Part shown: positions 12,830 to 24,343 of the stretch, piece after piece
Layout: every line of letters starts with the position of its first letter
Numbering within the stretch: the stretch's first letter is position 1
Assembly: GCA_032622095.1 (NCBI GenBank)
Contig: CP136067.1
Coordinates: 59,127,899-59,191,898, forward strand
Source of the DNA: Siphonodentalium dalli
Lineage: Eukaryota > Mollusca > Scaphopoda > Gadilida > Siphonodentaliidae
Direction of reading: 5' to 3'
DNA: 64,000 nucleotides
Notes under the pieces: model-generated
What the model was told of the DNA's origin: nothing
What the model saw: the letters and a program-made list of their open reading frames with translations, nothing else
Databases searched by the model: none
Program-made: the position numbers and the translations under genes

Positions 12830-13376
12830 TCTCATATATATTTTGAAGACCTCTGTCTGTATGTATGTTTGTTTGTTTGTTTGTCTGTCATTAATACAAA
12901 TCTTCGATTCTCGACCGATCGGGACGAAACTTGGTACGTGTGTGTAGTTTGACCAGGCGGTGGACGTTGTCGTATCGGCGAGCCCGTGCGGCGCCCGCTT
13001 CGCGCATGCGCAGACGAGATCTCGGGAACGGGTGGAGCTATCGACTTGAAATTTGCTATGTGAATGTATCTTGCGCCGGGTACAATTTGTATCGGGTCGC
13101 CGACTCCGTGCGACGCCAGCTTCGCGCATGCGCAGACCAGATCTCGAAAACGGGTGGAGCTATCGACTTGAAATTTGGGGTGTGAATGTATCTTGCCCCG
13201 GATACGAATTTTATCGGGTCGCCGAGCCCGTGCGACGCCAGCTTCGCGCATGCGCGGGCGAGATCTCGGAAACGGGTGGAGCTATCGACTTGAAATTTGG
13301 TATGTGAATGTATCTTGCCCCGGATACGAATTTTATCGGGTCGAATAGCCCGGACAACGTCGGGCTCATCGGCTAG
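12830..13376 (+). mobile_element. Non-autonomous Helitron, array copy 2
   Basis: Begins with the same TCTCATATATATTTTGAAG directly after the CTAG of copy 1 and ends with the same hairpin and CTAG at 13373-13376. Three 122-bp units (cores at 13001, 13123, 13245). Close in length and sequence to copy 1. Confidence 0.85.
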
Positions 13377-14093
13377 TCTATTATATATTTTGAAAGATCT
13401 GTGTGTGTGTGTGTACCTGTCTGTGTGTAATCGATGGACTCGAAAATGGCCCAGCCGATTTCGATGAAACTTGGTATGTGGGGGTATTTTCGGGTCAGGA
13501 GTAACATAGGCCTATTGATTTTCAGATCCGAGGTCAACTTTTCACGTGCCGAGGTCAAATCTGTTTTTACGCCGTTTTGCGCTAATATATTTCAGTTCGG
13601 TGCTCACAAATCGATTCGATATAGCGCGAATAATAAATTGCCAGTCATATAATTTGCACGGTTAGAATCTGTGGCGCTTCATCTTTCCAATGATGCATCA
13701 CACGCCTGTGTACATTTAAAGTTTCTACCTTAATTATCGGGAAGAACGCAGGACCATGCTTCGCTCATCGAAAATCATTGCGTAAATATATTACGCCATC
13801 AACATATCGTGACGTGATCGCGTTAACTCTTAACCGGCCGATGTCACGTTAACTCATAACCGGCCGAGGTATCCGCAAATGACATTGGGCTATATATCTC
13901 GGAAACGGGTGGAGCTATCGACTTGAAATTTGGTATGTGAATGTATCTTGCCCCGGATACGAATTTTATCGGGTCGCCGAGCCCGTGCGACGCCAGCTTC
14001 GCGCATGCGCAGACCAGATCTCGGAAACGGGTGGAGCAATCGACTTGAAATTTGGTTTTTGAATAGCCCGGACGAAGTCGGGTCACCTTCTAG
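13377..14093 (+). mobile_element. Non-autonomous Helitron, array copy 3
   Basis: Starts TCTATTATATATTTTGAAAG directly after copy 2 and ends with hairpin CCCGGACGAAGTCGGG, then TCACCTT and CTAG (14090-14093). The 5' part (TGTGTGTG, ATCGATGGACTCGAAAA, GATGAAACTTGGTATGTG) differs from copies 1-2; the 3' part holds one complete 122-bp unit core (near 14000). Confidence 0.85.
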
Positions 14094-14831
14094 TCTATTA
14101 TATATTTTGGAAGATCTGTGTGTGTGTCTGTGTGTGTGTCTGTAATCGATGGACTCGAAAACGGCCTAGCCGATTTCGATGAAACTTGGTATGTGGGTGT
14201 ATTTTCGGCCAGGGGTGACATGGGCCTATTAATTTGCCCGTGCGACGTGACCTTGACCTTGAAATCGGGTAATTTCAAGGTCAAACACCCGAATATCACG
14301 GGATTTCGATGAAACTTGGTATGTGGGGGTATCTTCGGCCGGGGAGTGGCATAAACCTATTAATTTGCCCGTGCGACGTGGCCTTGACCTTGAAATCGGT
14401 CATTTCAAGGTCAAACGCCCGAATATCACGGGATTTCGATGAAACTTGGTATGTGGGGATACGTTCGTATGGGGAGTCTCATAAGCATATTCATTTGCCT
14501 GTGCGACGTGACCTTGACCTTGAAATAGGGTCAATTCAAGGTCAAATCGCCAATTTTGATGGTATTTCGACGAAATTTTATACATAGGGTTACTTTTGTC
14601 CACTGGGTGTTTTGGACGGGTCAAATCGTGACCCCGACCTGACCTTGACCTTCAAAATGATCAATTCAAGGTCAAATCGGGTGAAACCGGATGGATTTAG
14701 ACGGGTACTTTTGTCGGGTACTTTTGTTCGGGCAGTGTTTTGGACGGGTCAAATCGTGACCCCACTTGACCTTGGCCTTCAAAATAGACAATTCAAGGTC
14801 AAAGCCCGGACGAAGTCGGGTCACCTTCTAG
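14094..14831 (+). mobile_element. Non-autonomous Helitron, array copy 4
   Basis: Starts TCTATTATATATTTTGGAAG after copy 3 and ends with the same hairpin and CTAG (14828-14831), followed by host T. The interior is a tandem array of about 126 bp: GATGAAACTTGGTATGTGGG..., GCCCGTGCGACGTGACCTTGACCTTGAA..., ATTTCAAGGTCAA. Five such TGACCTTGACCTT/TCAAGGTCA blocks occur. No coding sequence. Confidence 0.85.
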
Positions 14832-15770
14832 TATTATATATAATGCATAACAACGTGTTCAGATGCCATGTAGAGTTGTGGGGAATACAGGAGGACTTTG
14901 GTAAAATGTTTTTCTGTTTAAACTTTATGTTCATCACACATGTGATCAATTCTATTTTTTAATGGCGTTTTTGGTTGCGTGTGTCGACCCTTTGTATAGC
15001 TAAAATATGATTGCTAACACGTAGTCGGGTGAACATGTCTCTTGCCGCTGACGATCGAACGTGTCTGATGTACGGTTCTACATCATAATTGTCTTTGAAA
15101 GTTCTGTAAGTTCGAAGTTTATTAGCACTATCTGGTTTGTCGTCATCGAAAATGTCTTTTTTGAACTTATTAATGTTCTGATTTTAACCTTTCATTTATT
15201 ATGTGATCTCTTGTGATAACTATCCAGTTTTCAATGACTGATTATTTGCACATTGAGTCATTCTATAATATGCCTTCATATATACCCATTTTATGACAAC
15301 GATAATCACTGGTAATCAGTTTAAAATGGCAGATCGCATTAATTGTTCATACAAGACGAGAACGTCCATAATGATTTGGATATTGAAGATAACGACCACT
15401 ATATAATTCGTTAGATGGCCAAACGTGTCTTTATTTCGTCAGTAACAGCATGTTTAAACAATTTAAAACTGATGAATTGCGAAACATTCATTGGATTTTG
15501 GTGTGCATAGTTTTCGAAGAGGAGGAAGCCACTTCGCCTCGTGGCCAATATTCGTTGTCGTCCAAAAAGATATACACATAAACATAAAAAACACTTCGCG
15601 TTTAAATGTCCTATCGTCTTCTTGTGACCAGCTACTCACGAATTATAGTTATATATAGCTAGGCGGCACCGTATTGGCAAATACGTCGTGTATTATCATG
15701 TTTGGCCGTGATGTGCCCCTGGAGTAGAATTTTTCACACAAAGGAAAGGCCACATATCTCACAGTTAAAT
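14832..15770. other. No recognised feature
   Basis: AT-rich DNA with no exon-like frame or repeat end identified. Confidence 0.45.
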
Positions 15771-15774
15771 CGCA

Positions 15775-16180
15775 CATTATCAAATCAAATCAAATTTAAT
15801 ATCGGAACGAGTCTGACCAACTCTTAGTTCCAGTCGCTCATGTACATATAATATATATTTCAAACTTATACAATGTCAGAAACATATTTTCTGTCAGCTG
15901 GGTGTAATATATCTTTATATCAGATTCTTGAAAGTCGCTAAATCCCGTGGTCGGTGAAACGCTGCGTGAGAGTGGCGTCCGACCACCATGCACATGCCCA
16001 TGTACAACGAGGCTAGACTGGATGCCAATACGTCACCGAAAGTGGAAGTTGGACCCACTAGAAGTTCAAAATGTTTGATTGTTTTACCGTGCGTGTTTAT
16101 GAAATGATTTGTTTTGTGGTGTGAATATATCTCTATGCATGTACCACATGGTTTACTTACAACCCCCACAACCATTTCCT
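15775..16180 (-). mobile_element. LINE 3' end remnant (minus)
   Basis: On the minus strand ...GGTCAGACTCGTTCCGATATTAAATTTGATTTGATTTGAT ends at about 15780, a (TTTGA)n-type tail typical of CR1/L2-like LINE 3' ends. The 86-codon frame upstream (15915-16175) is not recognisable and may be 3' UTR. Confidence 0.35.
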
Positions 16181-17199
16181 ATGCGTGCTGCAAAATAGCC
16201 TGTCAGTCTCGAGGCTGATCTTATGTCAAAATGTCATAAAACAATGTGTTTCCGACTGATAACTTGGTAATTATTGTCATGATACGAGCACATCCATTTT
16301 GCTATAGCCATGTCATAACAATTTTCAAGAATGCTATAACCATCCCACAAAACCGGTTGAGTACATCGAAGCAAATTGAGTTTTCGAACACTTATGCTAA
16401 AACTATATCGTGTAAGTTTGACTGCGGTTGTGTAGTTTTGATATTATATTTCGCTCCAAAATGTCTAGTGCTAATATATACAGATACTAATTAATTTGAT
16501 TTAAATTGGGAATAATTCAGCATTTTACATTGACATGTTCTTCAAACTGAATAACATAATAACTGCTTTTTTTGTCTGAGCTTAATTATCGGTGTTAACT
16601 TAGAAAGTCACTACATGTGTTCATTGGAAAAGACTTACCATAAATCCACATGCTTTGAAACCACTGCTATAGACATGTCAACCACTATAGACATGCCCAA
16701 CGCTATAGTCATGTTCGGATGCCGGGGGGATATACTTCACAATTCCACAGAAACATCGGTGTTAATTAGACTTCCATGATGTGCACATCGTATATAACTA
16801 CATCAATAATGTCTGAAACTTTCTTTCCACAAATGTTTTCAACGTTCACAAGACCAATGGTGCATGTTTATATAACCTGTTTAAAATACATTTTGGAGAC
16901 ATAATGTATCTTAATCAATATCAAGGGTATCACTTTGTGTGATATAAAATTACTTTGGTGAATTGAACTGTAAGCCGTCAGCATCACATGTGTGTACACA
17001 CATCGTCATCTATCATGAATCGCAATTAAACCACCCGGCGACTTTCTCGATACACCGGATTTAACTTTGCTAAATATATATCCCAGGTAAAACGCTCTGT
17101 TAATTCACCGTGCTAATTCTTTATTTGGGTCGGTAAGCATGTTGGTATTTAAAACGACTGATTACCTATATACTCTTTTCAATAGTACAGGACTGCGGC

Positions 17200-17611
17200 G
17201 CTTTTGATATATGCGTTTGCATGCATGGCTGTCGGATCGTTTGATGTTTACCTGCGTCAATCGATTTTTACCTATATTCCTCCTCACGCGCGGGATTCTT
17301 CGATCGATTTGTATGTAAACTGACGAATCGAGCGCGGTGTTGGTCGGTTTTCCAGGGAGCGAACCACCTGTTGCACGCTCTGGAATTCTCGTGTATTCAC
17401 CTAGACGGCAGGGAAGCGCTGTCTCACTCCTCTTAATTAGGTGAAGTTACCTGGATTGTCAATCTGAATGAGCGGTGTTAATTTATCTCAGTAATATTAG
17501 TCGAGAACATATGCACTTTCCTGGAACGGGACATTTGCCCGACTGAACACCTCATACAGGATACTTAGCTGCCATTATCTCAGGACGCCAGGTGGATAAA
17601 TTCTCACCACG
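17200..17611 (+). other. Candidate non-coding first exon with strong splice donor
   Basis: A stretch less AT-rich than its surroundings, with several CpG steps, ending CACCACG/gtaagt at 17611-17617, a full-consensus donor. Stops occur in all plus frames, so it would be 5' UTR. It could be a far upstream alternative start of the RASEF-like gene or of an unseen gene, or chance. No core promoter motif is clear. Confidence 0.25.
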
Positions 17612-18323
17612 GTAAGTTCTCACGGGAATGTATTTATTGTCTCAGTCGTGACACTATGATTATACATCTATATATGCAGGGATGTGACGATCAGGGTGTC
17701 TTTATACACCCACTATAATTGTAGCCGAAATGGTAAAAAGTTAGAAATTTTATGTCTAAAAGTGAAACTGAAAAAAATAGACTAAAACAAATTATGTAGG
17801 GAAAACAGATTAAAATCGATTTACATTTAAGCCTAATTTAAGAAACTATCAATAATAAGTTGGAATGGTATTTCTATCAAATCAACATCCACGGTAGATC
17901 ATGCCACGAATCTCTACTCTGGCATGACCTACATCCATGGTTAAATACCTTGGATCGCTTTAGATCAAAGTCTCAATGGAGAAGCAATGGACAAAACATG
18001 CACTGAAAAAGTGGTCTCTCGAATTAAATTTCTGTATCGTAAATCAGATTTCCTAAATGCCCATGCACTTTGGTGTTTCAATTTTACAGCAACTCATGCT
18101 GCTATTGTTCCAATACACCAAAAATTAAACCCTATCTAGTAAACATTATTGAAGAATAGAACATGGAAATCAAAGAAAAGATGTATCTGAGAATAAGGAA
18201 GGAGAAGAAAATATTTATGTATTATTATTATATTTTATTATATAAATAATTGGTTTAAACACAAATTAATCACACTATATCAGAGCTGTATAATATCTCT
18301 CATGTCATCAGGTTGTACGGAGG

Positions 18324-18470
18324 GGGGGGGGGCAATGGAAATAAGCTGATCCCTATAGGGCTAATTGTGCATTCCTCCCGATGTCACATGATCGCATGAT
18401 AGACCAGGATCAACTTATTTTATTATTCTAACCTCTGAACTTTAACAACAGCTAACTTGGGGGGGGGGGG
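18324..18470. repeat. Two poly-G tracts
   Basis: Runs of about ten to twelve Gs near 18321-18332 and 18460-18471, both read on the plus strand, in otherwise AT-rich sequence. Confidence 0.6.
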
Positions 18471-18683
18471 GCATTGGCATCTGATACATGCATTTGCCAT
18501 TTCTAGGTAACGCCTATAGTCAGCATGGGCTTATTCGAGCTAAACTGCCATAATTGATGGGGGTGGTGGGGACTGCATGGATGAGTCGAGGAATCCACCG
18601 ACACCCCTATATGATACATAAACTTGAATCCACATGCAAGCTCATCAATATAAACTCATTGATAATGTTTATGTACCATGAGT

Positions 18684-19359
18684 ATAAAAACTTTCTTTCA
18701 CTGTCGTTCAATTTGGTGAACATTTAAATGTAAGTCACCCTGCGTCCTTGCCTTGGGGCTGATTGAAATGCTACATCGATGAGTCATTTAAGCATGCCGA
18801 TGATAGTATACATATAGAATATACGCATAGTGTTTCTGAATAACAAATTTAATCCACCCGTGGGATTGGCGATTTACATCACGAGCTTCAGCGAGTGGTG
18901 TAAATCGCCAATCTCACGAGTGGATTAAAGTTATTATTCAGAAACACTATGCGTATATTTTGTTTATACCACGATCTTTACAATGCGATGGATAAACACT
19001 TTTCCGTTCAAATTGTATGGAGAAAGTTTAATCCACTCTGCGAAGTTTATGCCACGATTTTTATGGAGAAAGTTTAATCCACTCTGCGAAGTTTAATCAA
19101 CAGTAGGCACGTTTAATCAACAGGTGTTGATTAAATGTAAAATTTAAACAGATGGCTTTATTTATATAGTAAGATATGTGGTATAAATATATGTATACAT
19201 ACTGTAGCAATTGTAATACACCCTGTATTAATCAAACTATCATCGGTATGCTTAAATGACTCCTCGGCGTAGCATTTCAATCAGCCCCAAGGCAAGGACG
19301 CAGGGGTGACTTACATTTAATGTTCACCAAATTGAACGACAGTGAAAGAAAGTTTTTAT
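18684..19359. mobile_element. Nested foldback element
   Basis: Terminal inverted repeats of about 125 bp (ATAAAAACTTTCTTTCACTG at the left; reverse complement at the right end), including CCTTGCCTTGGGGCTGATTG. Inside sits a second palindrome (about 18817-18965: TATACGCATAGTGTTTCTGA ... with centre near ACGAGCTTCAGCGAGTGG). Two GAGAAAGTTTAATCCACTCT repeats follow. No coding sequence. Related ends recur at 19645-19775 and 47770-47905. Confidence 0.8.
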
Positions 19360-19644
19360 TTTAAACCTTTCGAACGTCGAATCGATTTAAGAGAGATGTC
19401 TGACAACTAATTATCCGCATAATATAACGTATAACGTTTTACAAGGTTTTTCTATTTGGTGCATGGTGTTTTGGCTCGGATTGTCAGTGGCTTCAAAGCA
19501 CAGTGTATGGAGTTATGGAACTGTGCAGATAGCGTATACTGTCAATTAGGCTCAGAACATGAGAAAACACTTTACCACCTTTTTGAAAGAAATATGTTTG
19601 TTTAACCTTTGTTTATTTATTTAATGGCAATTTCTTTAATTTAT

Positions 19645-19775
19645 TTACCAGCATCGGTATGCTTAAATGACTCCCCTTCGTAGCATTTCAATCAGCCCTC
19701 AAGGCAAGCACGCAGGGGTGACTCACAATTAATGTTCATCAACTTGAAGGGCAGTGAAAGAAAGAAGTGATTTAT
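19645..19775. mobile_element. Solo end of the 18684-19359 foldback family
   Basis: GCATCGGTATGCTTAAATGA... through CAAGCACGCAGGGGTGACTC... to AGTGAAAGAAAGAAGTGATT matches the right end of the foldback. Confidence 0.7.
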
Positions 19776-20189
19776 TCCACTGAGCCCGCGCCACATACCT
19801 TTAAATATACAAATATACTGGCTTGTATTTTGTCCTGTAACATTCATGGTTCATGCATTCTGGTTCGAAAATAGGTCAGAGTTATTATAATAGAATCGAC
19901 TATGATGATTGACCCTTCGAATTTTTCTCCAGTTATAACTCGAGGGTTTCTTATTATCACAAATCTCTAAACGTCTAAGGGTTGTCCGAAATCAGATTTA
20001 CGGAATGTTCCCTACACGCTAATAACTGTTTACGTTCTCTCGTATTCACGGTCGCTTTTGTATATGGTGCCATTTATAGTATACCTTAGTCGCTACAAGT
20101 CATAATTTACAAGCAGATCCTCTCCATTATCGCGTTGTGCACACCGTCGCAGACTAATTGGAGGTGTGAAACACACATGATGGTGTTCG

Positions 20190-21640
20190 TGCACATATTA
20201 TACAAGAAAACCATAATCAGAAATGGTAACGCCCTCAAGATCATATTATTAGCCATAAATATAAATTATAATATAAAATATATTGGTTACATGAATGCAC
20301 CGCCTCAGAATTCCGTTAAAACAACTAATCCTTCAAATTATTACAAAAAACTACCGCTTATTACTGCAGGTTTCTCATTCACCACACCAGAAAGCTTCTA
20401 AATGCGGATCAAAAATCGGAGGCATTGTGTTCCCGCCAAGAGTGCATGGCCCAGCCATTGTTCATACCTAAACATCGAAAGCAATTAACGCGGTCATAAT
20501 AGAAAACATACTGCAACTATAAGACATCCAGCGAATACACACCCCACGAAAACCAGAAATTTGTTGTCCTGCGAGAAATCCCATCGCTATAGCTCAATTT
20601 GACACGGCCAGATTAGCCTTCCTACAATATCCTAAAACAATAAAGCTTCTCAAATCATCGGCATATTCAACAGATCTTTCACGAACTTGGACATCGACAC
20701 TTTCTAATCGCTCCACATAAGCATTGTCAGACCTATCATCGAATATTGTAACTCTGCATGGAGCCCACATCACAAATATCAAAGCATTGTGTTAGAGAAA
20801 TACAAAGAAAAGCAACGAAACTAGTTCGTAAAATCAAAACTCTATGCCCCCGAGACTGAATGATAAGACTCAATCTGATGTCTTTAAAATATCGAATATT
20901 TAGAGGAGATCTACTCGAGGTATATAAACGGTTGAATGGTCATTACAATATCAATGCCTGTGACCTATTAGAAAGACATTCATCAGGAAAATCAAGAGGA
21001 CATAATAAAAAGCTGCAGATGCTCATTGTTAACAAGGCCATAGGAAAATATTTCTTCACCCAGAGGGTGGTAAATAGCTGGAACTCTCTGCCAGACTTCG
21101 CTATTGAGGCTCCAACACTCGATCAATTCAAAATATACATGGTCTCATTCTTCTATTATATAAAATATGAGTTCGACAACAAGTAATATGTTCAAGTGAC
21201 TCACAAGTAAATATCGAATGACGATACATATATTTGTAAACAAGCATTGCAAATAATGTTATTGGGACGATAAGTCGACTTGTTCCGTATTATGATGATG
21301 ATGATGAGGAGGAGGAGGAGGAGGACGATTATGATATGATTGATAGAACAAACCACTATTATGATGATCGTGTCGCTATTTGTTTAAAATACGTATCAAT
21401 TGACATATACGCACCCGTTCCCTAATTAAAATCAACATATTTCGACAATTTTAGGGGAGCTCCGCGAATTCGGGGACCTCCGTAAATAGACGTCCGTAAA
21501 TAGCGACCTACTACGAATTGTCACAACCGGAAAACCCCATTATATATTTATAAAATGCCCAGCGAACCACAGCTTTCTCAAATATGTACCACAGTATACA
21601 CCAGAGGGGCGTTACCAACCCGGCCGGACAGCAAATTCCA
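20190..21640 (+). mobile_element. CR1-like LINE segment, copy 1
   Basis: Shares nearly its whole length with 35850-38460: AGAAAACCATAATCAGAAATGG at the left, the reverse transcriptase C-terminal remnant, an ATG/GAG trinucleotide tail at 21293-21325, and GGGGAGCTCCGCGAATTCGG beyond. It preserves the uninterrupted site into which a MULE-like element inserted in copy 2 (CAAAAAACTACCGC near 20345). Confidence 0.7.
20860..21186 (+). pseudogene. CR1-like LINE ORF2 C-terminus, broken
   Basis: Codes for the C-terminal tail of a non-LTR retrotransposon reverse transcriptase: FRGDLLEVYKRLNG, then FFTQRVVNSWNSLPDF, a signature ending of CR1/jockey-like ORF2. The upstream frame (SNIVTLHGAH region, EKIQRKATKLVR in copy 2) is frameshifted here, and a TGA replaces the CGA of copy 2 just before the Met. 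Non-functional fragment. Confidence 0.8.
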
Positions 21641-22368
21641 TCGCCATTTTTTTTCAAAATTCCTACATTAGGAACTATTTGCAAAATGCTGTCAAACGTT
21701 TTACATTTTCCAACAAACCCAAGAACATATATATAAACACACATATATATATATGTGTGTCTACGTGGTGGCAGTGGTCATACAAGCGTAGCGAAGGGAC
21801 TGAACTCTGCCTTGCATTTTGGTCAGTATATAATGTTCACATAAACTACAAAGTCCGTCCGTTTATATTTCGTCTCCGGATGAAATGTAATGAGATTTGG
21901 TTCGTAGGTTCACTACCACAGAATACAGGTTTTGTTCGATATTGGGGTCCTTGTCGCCCATCTTTACCAGAGTTACGACAATTTGTTGATATTTGGGCTC
22001 AATATTTTGTTACCGGAAGATAACTTTAATTGATGTTAAACGGGGACTGCATGTACTCATATTTCCAGTATTTGAGGGATTTGTATAGCCTGAAGTAATA
22101 ATAACAAAAACTTTACCAATATGCCAAGTGTCAGCTACCAACGAAAATGGACATCGTTCTGGAATAACATATGTTAGTCGACCACAATCTACAAACGTTC
22201 ACTGTCTAATGAGTCCGAACCGACGGGGAATAAAACTATAATACGGATAGAAGAAAAACCGGAATTCAATTATTAGAACGCTCGTCATCGAGATCTTCTC
22301 GTACATGTTCAGTCAAATGTATCAAATACATGTTACATTATATGTATACTCGAATAGGCTGGTTATAT

Positions 22369-22370
<2 letters not shown>

Positions 22371-22403
<33 letters not shown>
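22371..22403. repeat. (CAA)n microsatellite
   Basis: About eleven CAA units. Confidence 0.9.
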
Positions 22404-22404
<1 letters not shown>

Positions 22405-22937
22405 CATATGTAACAACATAGACAGTTGGAGGCAAAGTTTGATTCAATAATTGTTTCCTGAATAAATATTTTCATTTCTCAAAAAGTCACCGGTCAAATA
22501 AAGCCACCTTATTGAAGACATATATTCTGGGGAGTTTATCGATTTTATTATTGAAGACATATATTCTGGAGAGGTTATCGATTTTGTTTGTGTTTTCTTG
22601 GTTTCCGGATGATAACTGCAGTTAATGTGGACTTAATTGGCATGAAATGTGTTATGCAGGTTTAAAATCATAAAGTGCAGATAAATTCGAATAATTCCTG
22701 TTTCCTATATTGTTAACAGTTTCTGCAGTTAGAGTTTGTTGATCACCACAAAACTTGGTATATTGCGGAATTGGCTCAACATTCAATCTGTGGTTGAATC
22801 AGGGATTGCCCAAAGATTATCACCAGGCTTATTTGGTAAGACCAATTGGATTGTTTTTAATTGTATCGGTTTTCGACTGATAACTCTCAAGTTATATGAT
22901 ATCTTTCTGAAATGTAAGAAGAAACAATCCAACGGGC

Positions 22938-23239
22938 TTATATATATGCCACAGTCGCATGCTCTAATTGATATGTTATACAAAATGGTCACTCCAAACA
23001 TTCATTGATTTATATATATGCCACAGTCGCAGTGCTATAATTGATATGTTATACAAAATGGTCACTCCAAACATTCATTGATTTATATATATGCCACAGT
23101 CGCAGTGCTCTAATTGATATGTTATACAAAATGGTCACTCCAAACATTCATTGATTTATATATATGCCACAGTCGCAGTGCTCTTATTGATATGTTATAC
23201 AAAATGGTCACTCCAAACATTCATTGATTTATATATATC
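22938..23239. repeat. Tandem repeat, period about 71 bp, four copies
   Basis: Unit TTATATATATGCCACAGTCG..., TTGATATGTTATACAAAATG, GTCACTCCAAACATTCATTG, repeated four times with a few differences. No other feature in the flanks. Confidence 0.9.
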
Positions 23240-23249
23240 CAGGATATAG

Positions 23250-24335
23250 CGATATATATTTACTCAACACCGTTTCTCGGTTCTAAAGCAAGTAATCTCA
23301 AAAAGATTCATGAATTAAACATTGATATAGTGAACTGTTAAACATGGCTGCACCTACACTTAAAATATGATTGTATGTGGTGTTGCGAATATCATAAGTT
23401 TCATTTTCTTCTGAATACAGTATATACTTATATATACCTGAGTTCAATTATGTGGAGGGATGTGCTCCTTCTATTTTAGATTAATCAGGAGGTTTTTAAT
23501 GTTCCTAGCGTAATGTTTTGGCGGACGCATAAGCACTGCATGCGGCTAACCTTGTTTGCAACGAAGAACAATTCTGTATTCGATTTATCTGCGAATTATG
23601 CACAACTTGATTATTCTCCGGAAGACAGCTAATGTCACTTTGTGAGGCAACTTACCATTCTCTCACACTATCGTTATACTTTAAATTCCTTCAAGAGCAT
23701 GAAGAGTTACAAACATAAGTATGTATACAGACTAAACGTATATATAAAGGTTTTGGATGCAGATACACAAATAACAAATTTTCTATATACACGTACATAC
23801 ACATCCTACAAATATCGTGCATGCATCTAAAAACAAAAAATATATGATTTAAGAAATTAAGATATCATGCATTTACGCGACGGGTTATTCTTGCGAAAGG
23901 AAGATTAATTACGGCGTTAATTCTGTGTCTCCTTGCCGACGTGATCACCCGGATAGACCGACTTTTAAAATAACTGCATTAAAGGGTATACTGTACACCA
24001 AATCCGGCCATCCATGGGACCATCATCAATCACACCCAACAAAATACATGCAACAAATGAACGAACCCGAGCCAAGGAAACAGCGCAAGACACGCTCCCC
24101 GAACGATGCAAACATCATGTCAACTACAACGAAAATGAGTTTTTGACTCGAGTCATAAACCCAAACTCACCATGCCGTCTGCACCACCCATCGAGCCCAC
24201 GAGCGCACCCCACACCAATCTCTGGCCCAAACCCATTCACCCACTGCACACATCCTGCCCAGTATAAAAAGGTAACGGTCCCACAAATGGTCAGATCTAG
24301 AATGCAGCTCCATTTAAGAAGTGTATTCTGAGCGA
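23250..24335. other. No recognised feature
   Basis: AT-rich, then a more C-rich stretch (24000-24260) with short open frames but no splice-supported exon. Confidence 0.4.
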
Positions 24336-24343
24336 GGCTAGAG

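Noticed and set aside
12350-13307. Overlapping frames of 60-139 codons with repeated blocks on both strands
   Set aside because: They arise because 122 bp repeats lie in a Helitron array; the same blocks appear in several frames, so no protein is implied.
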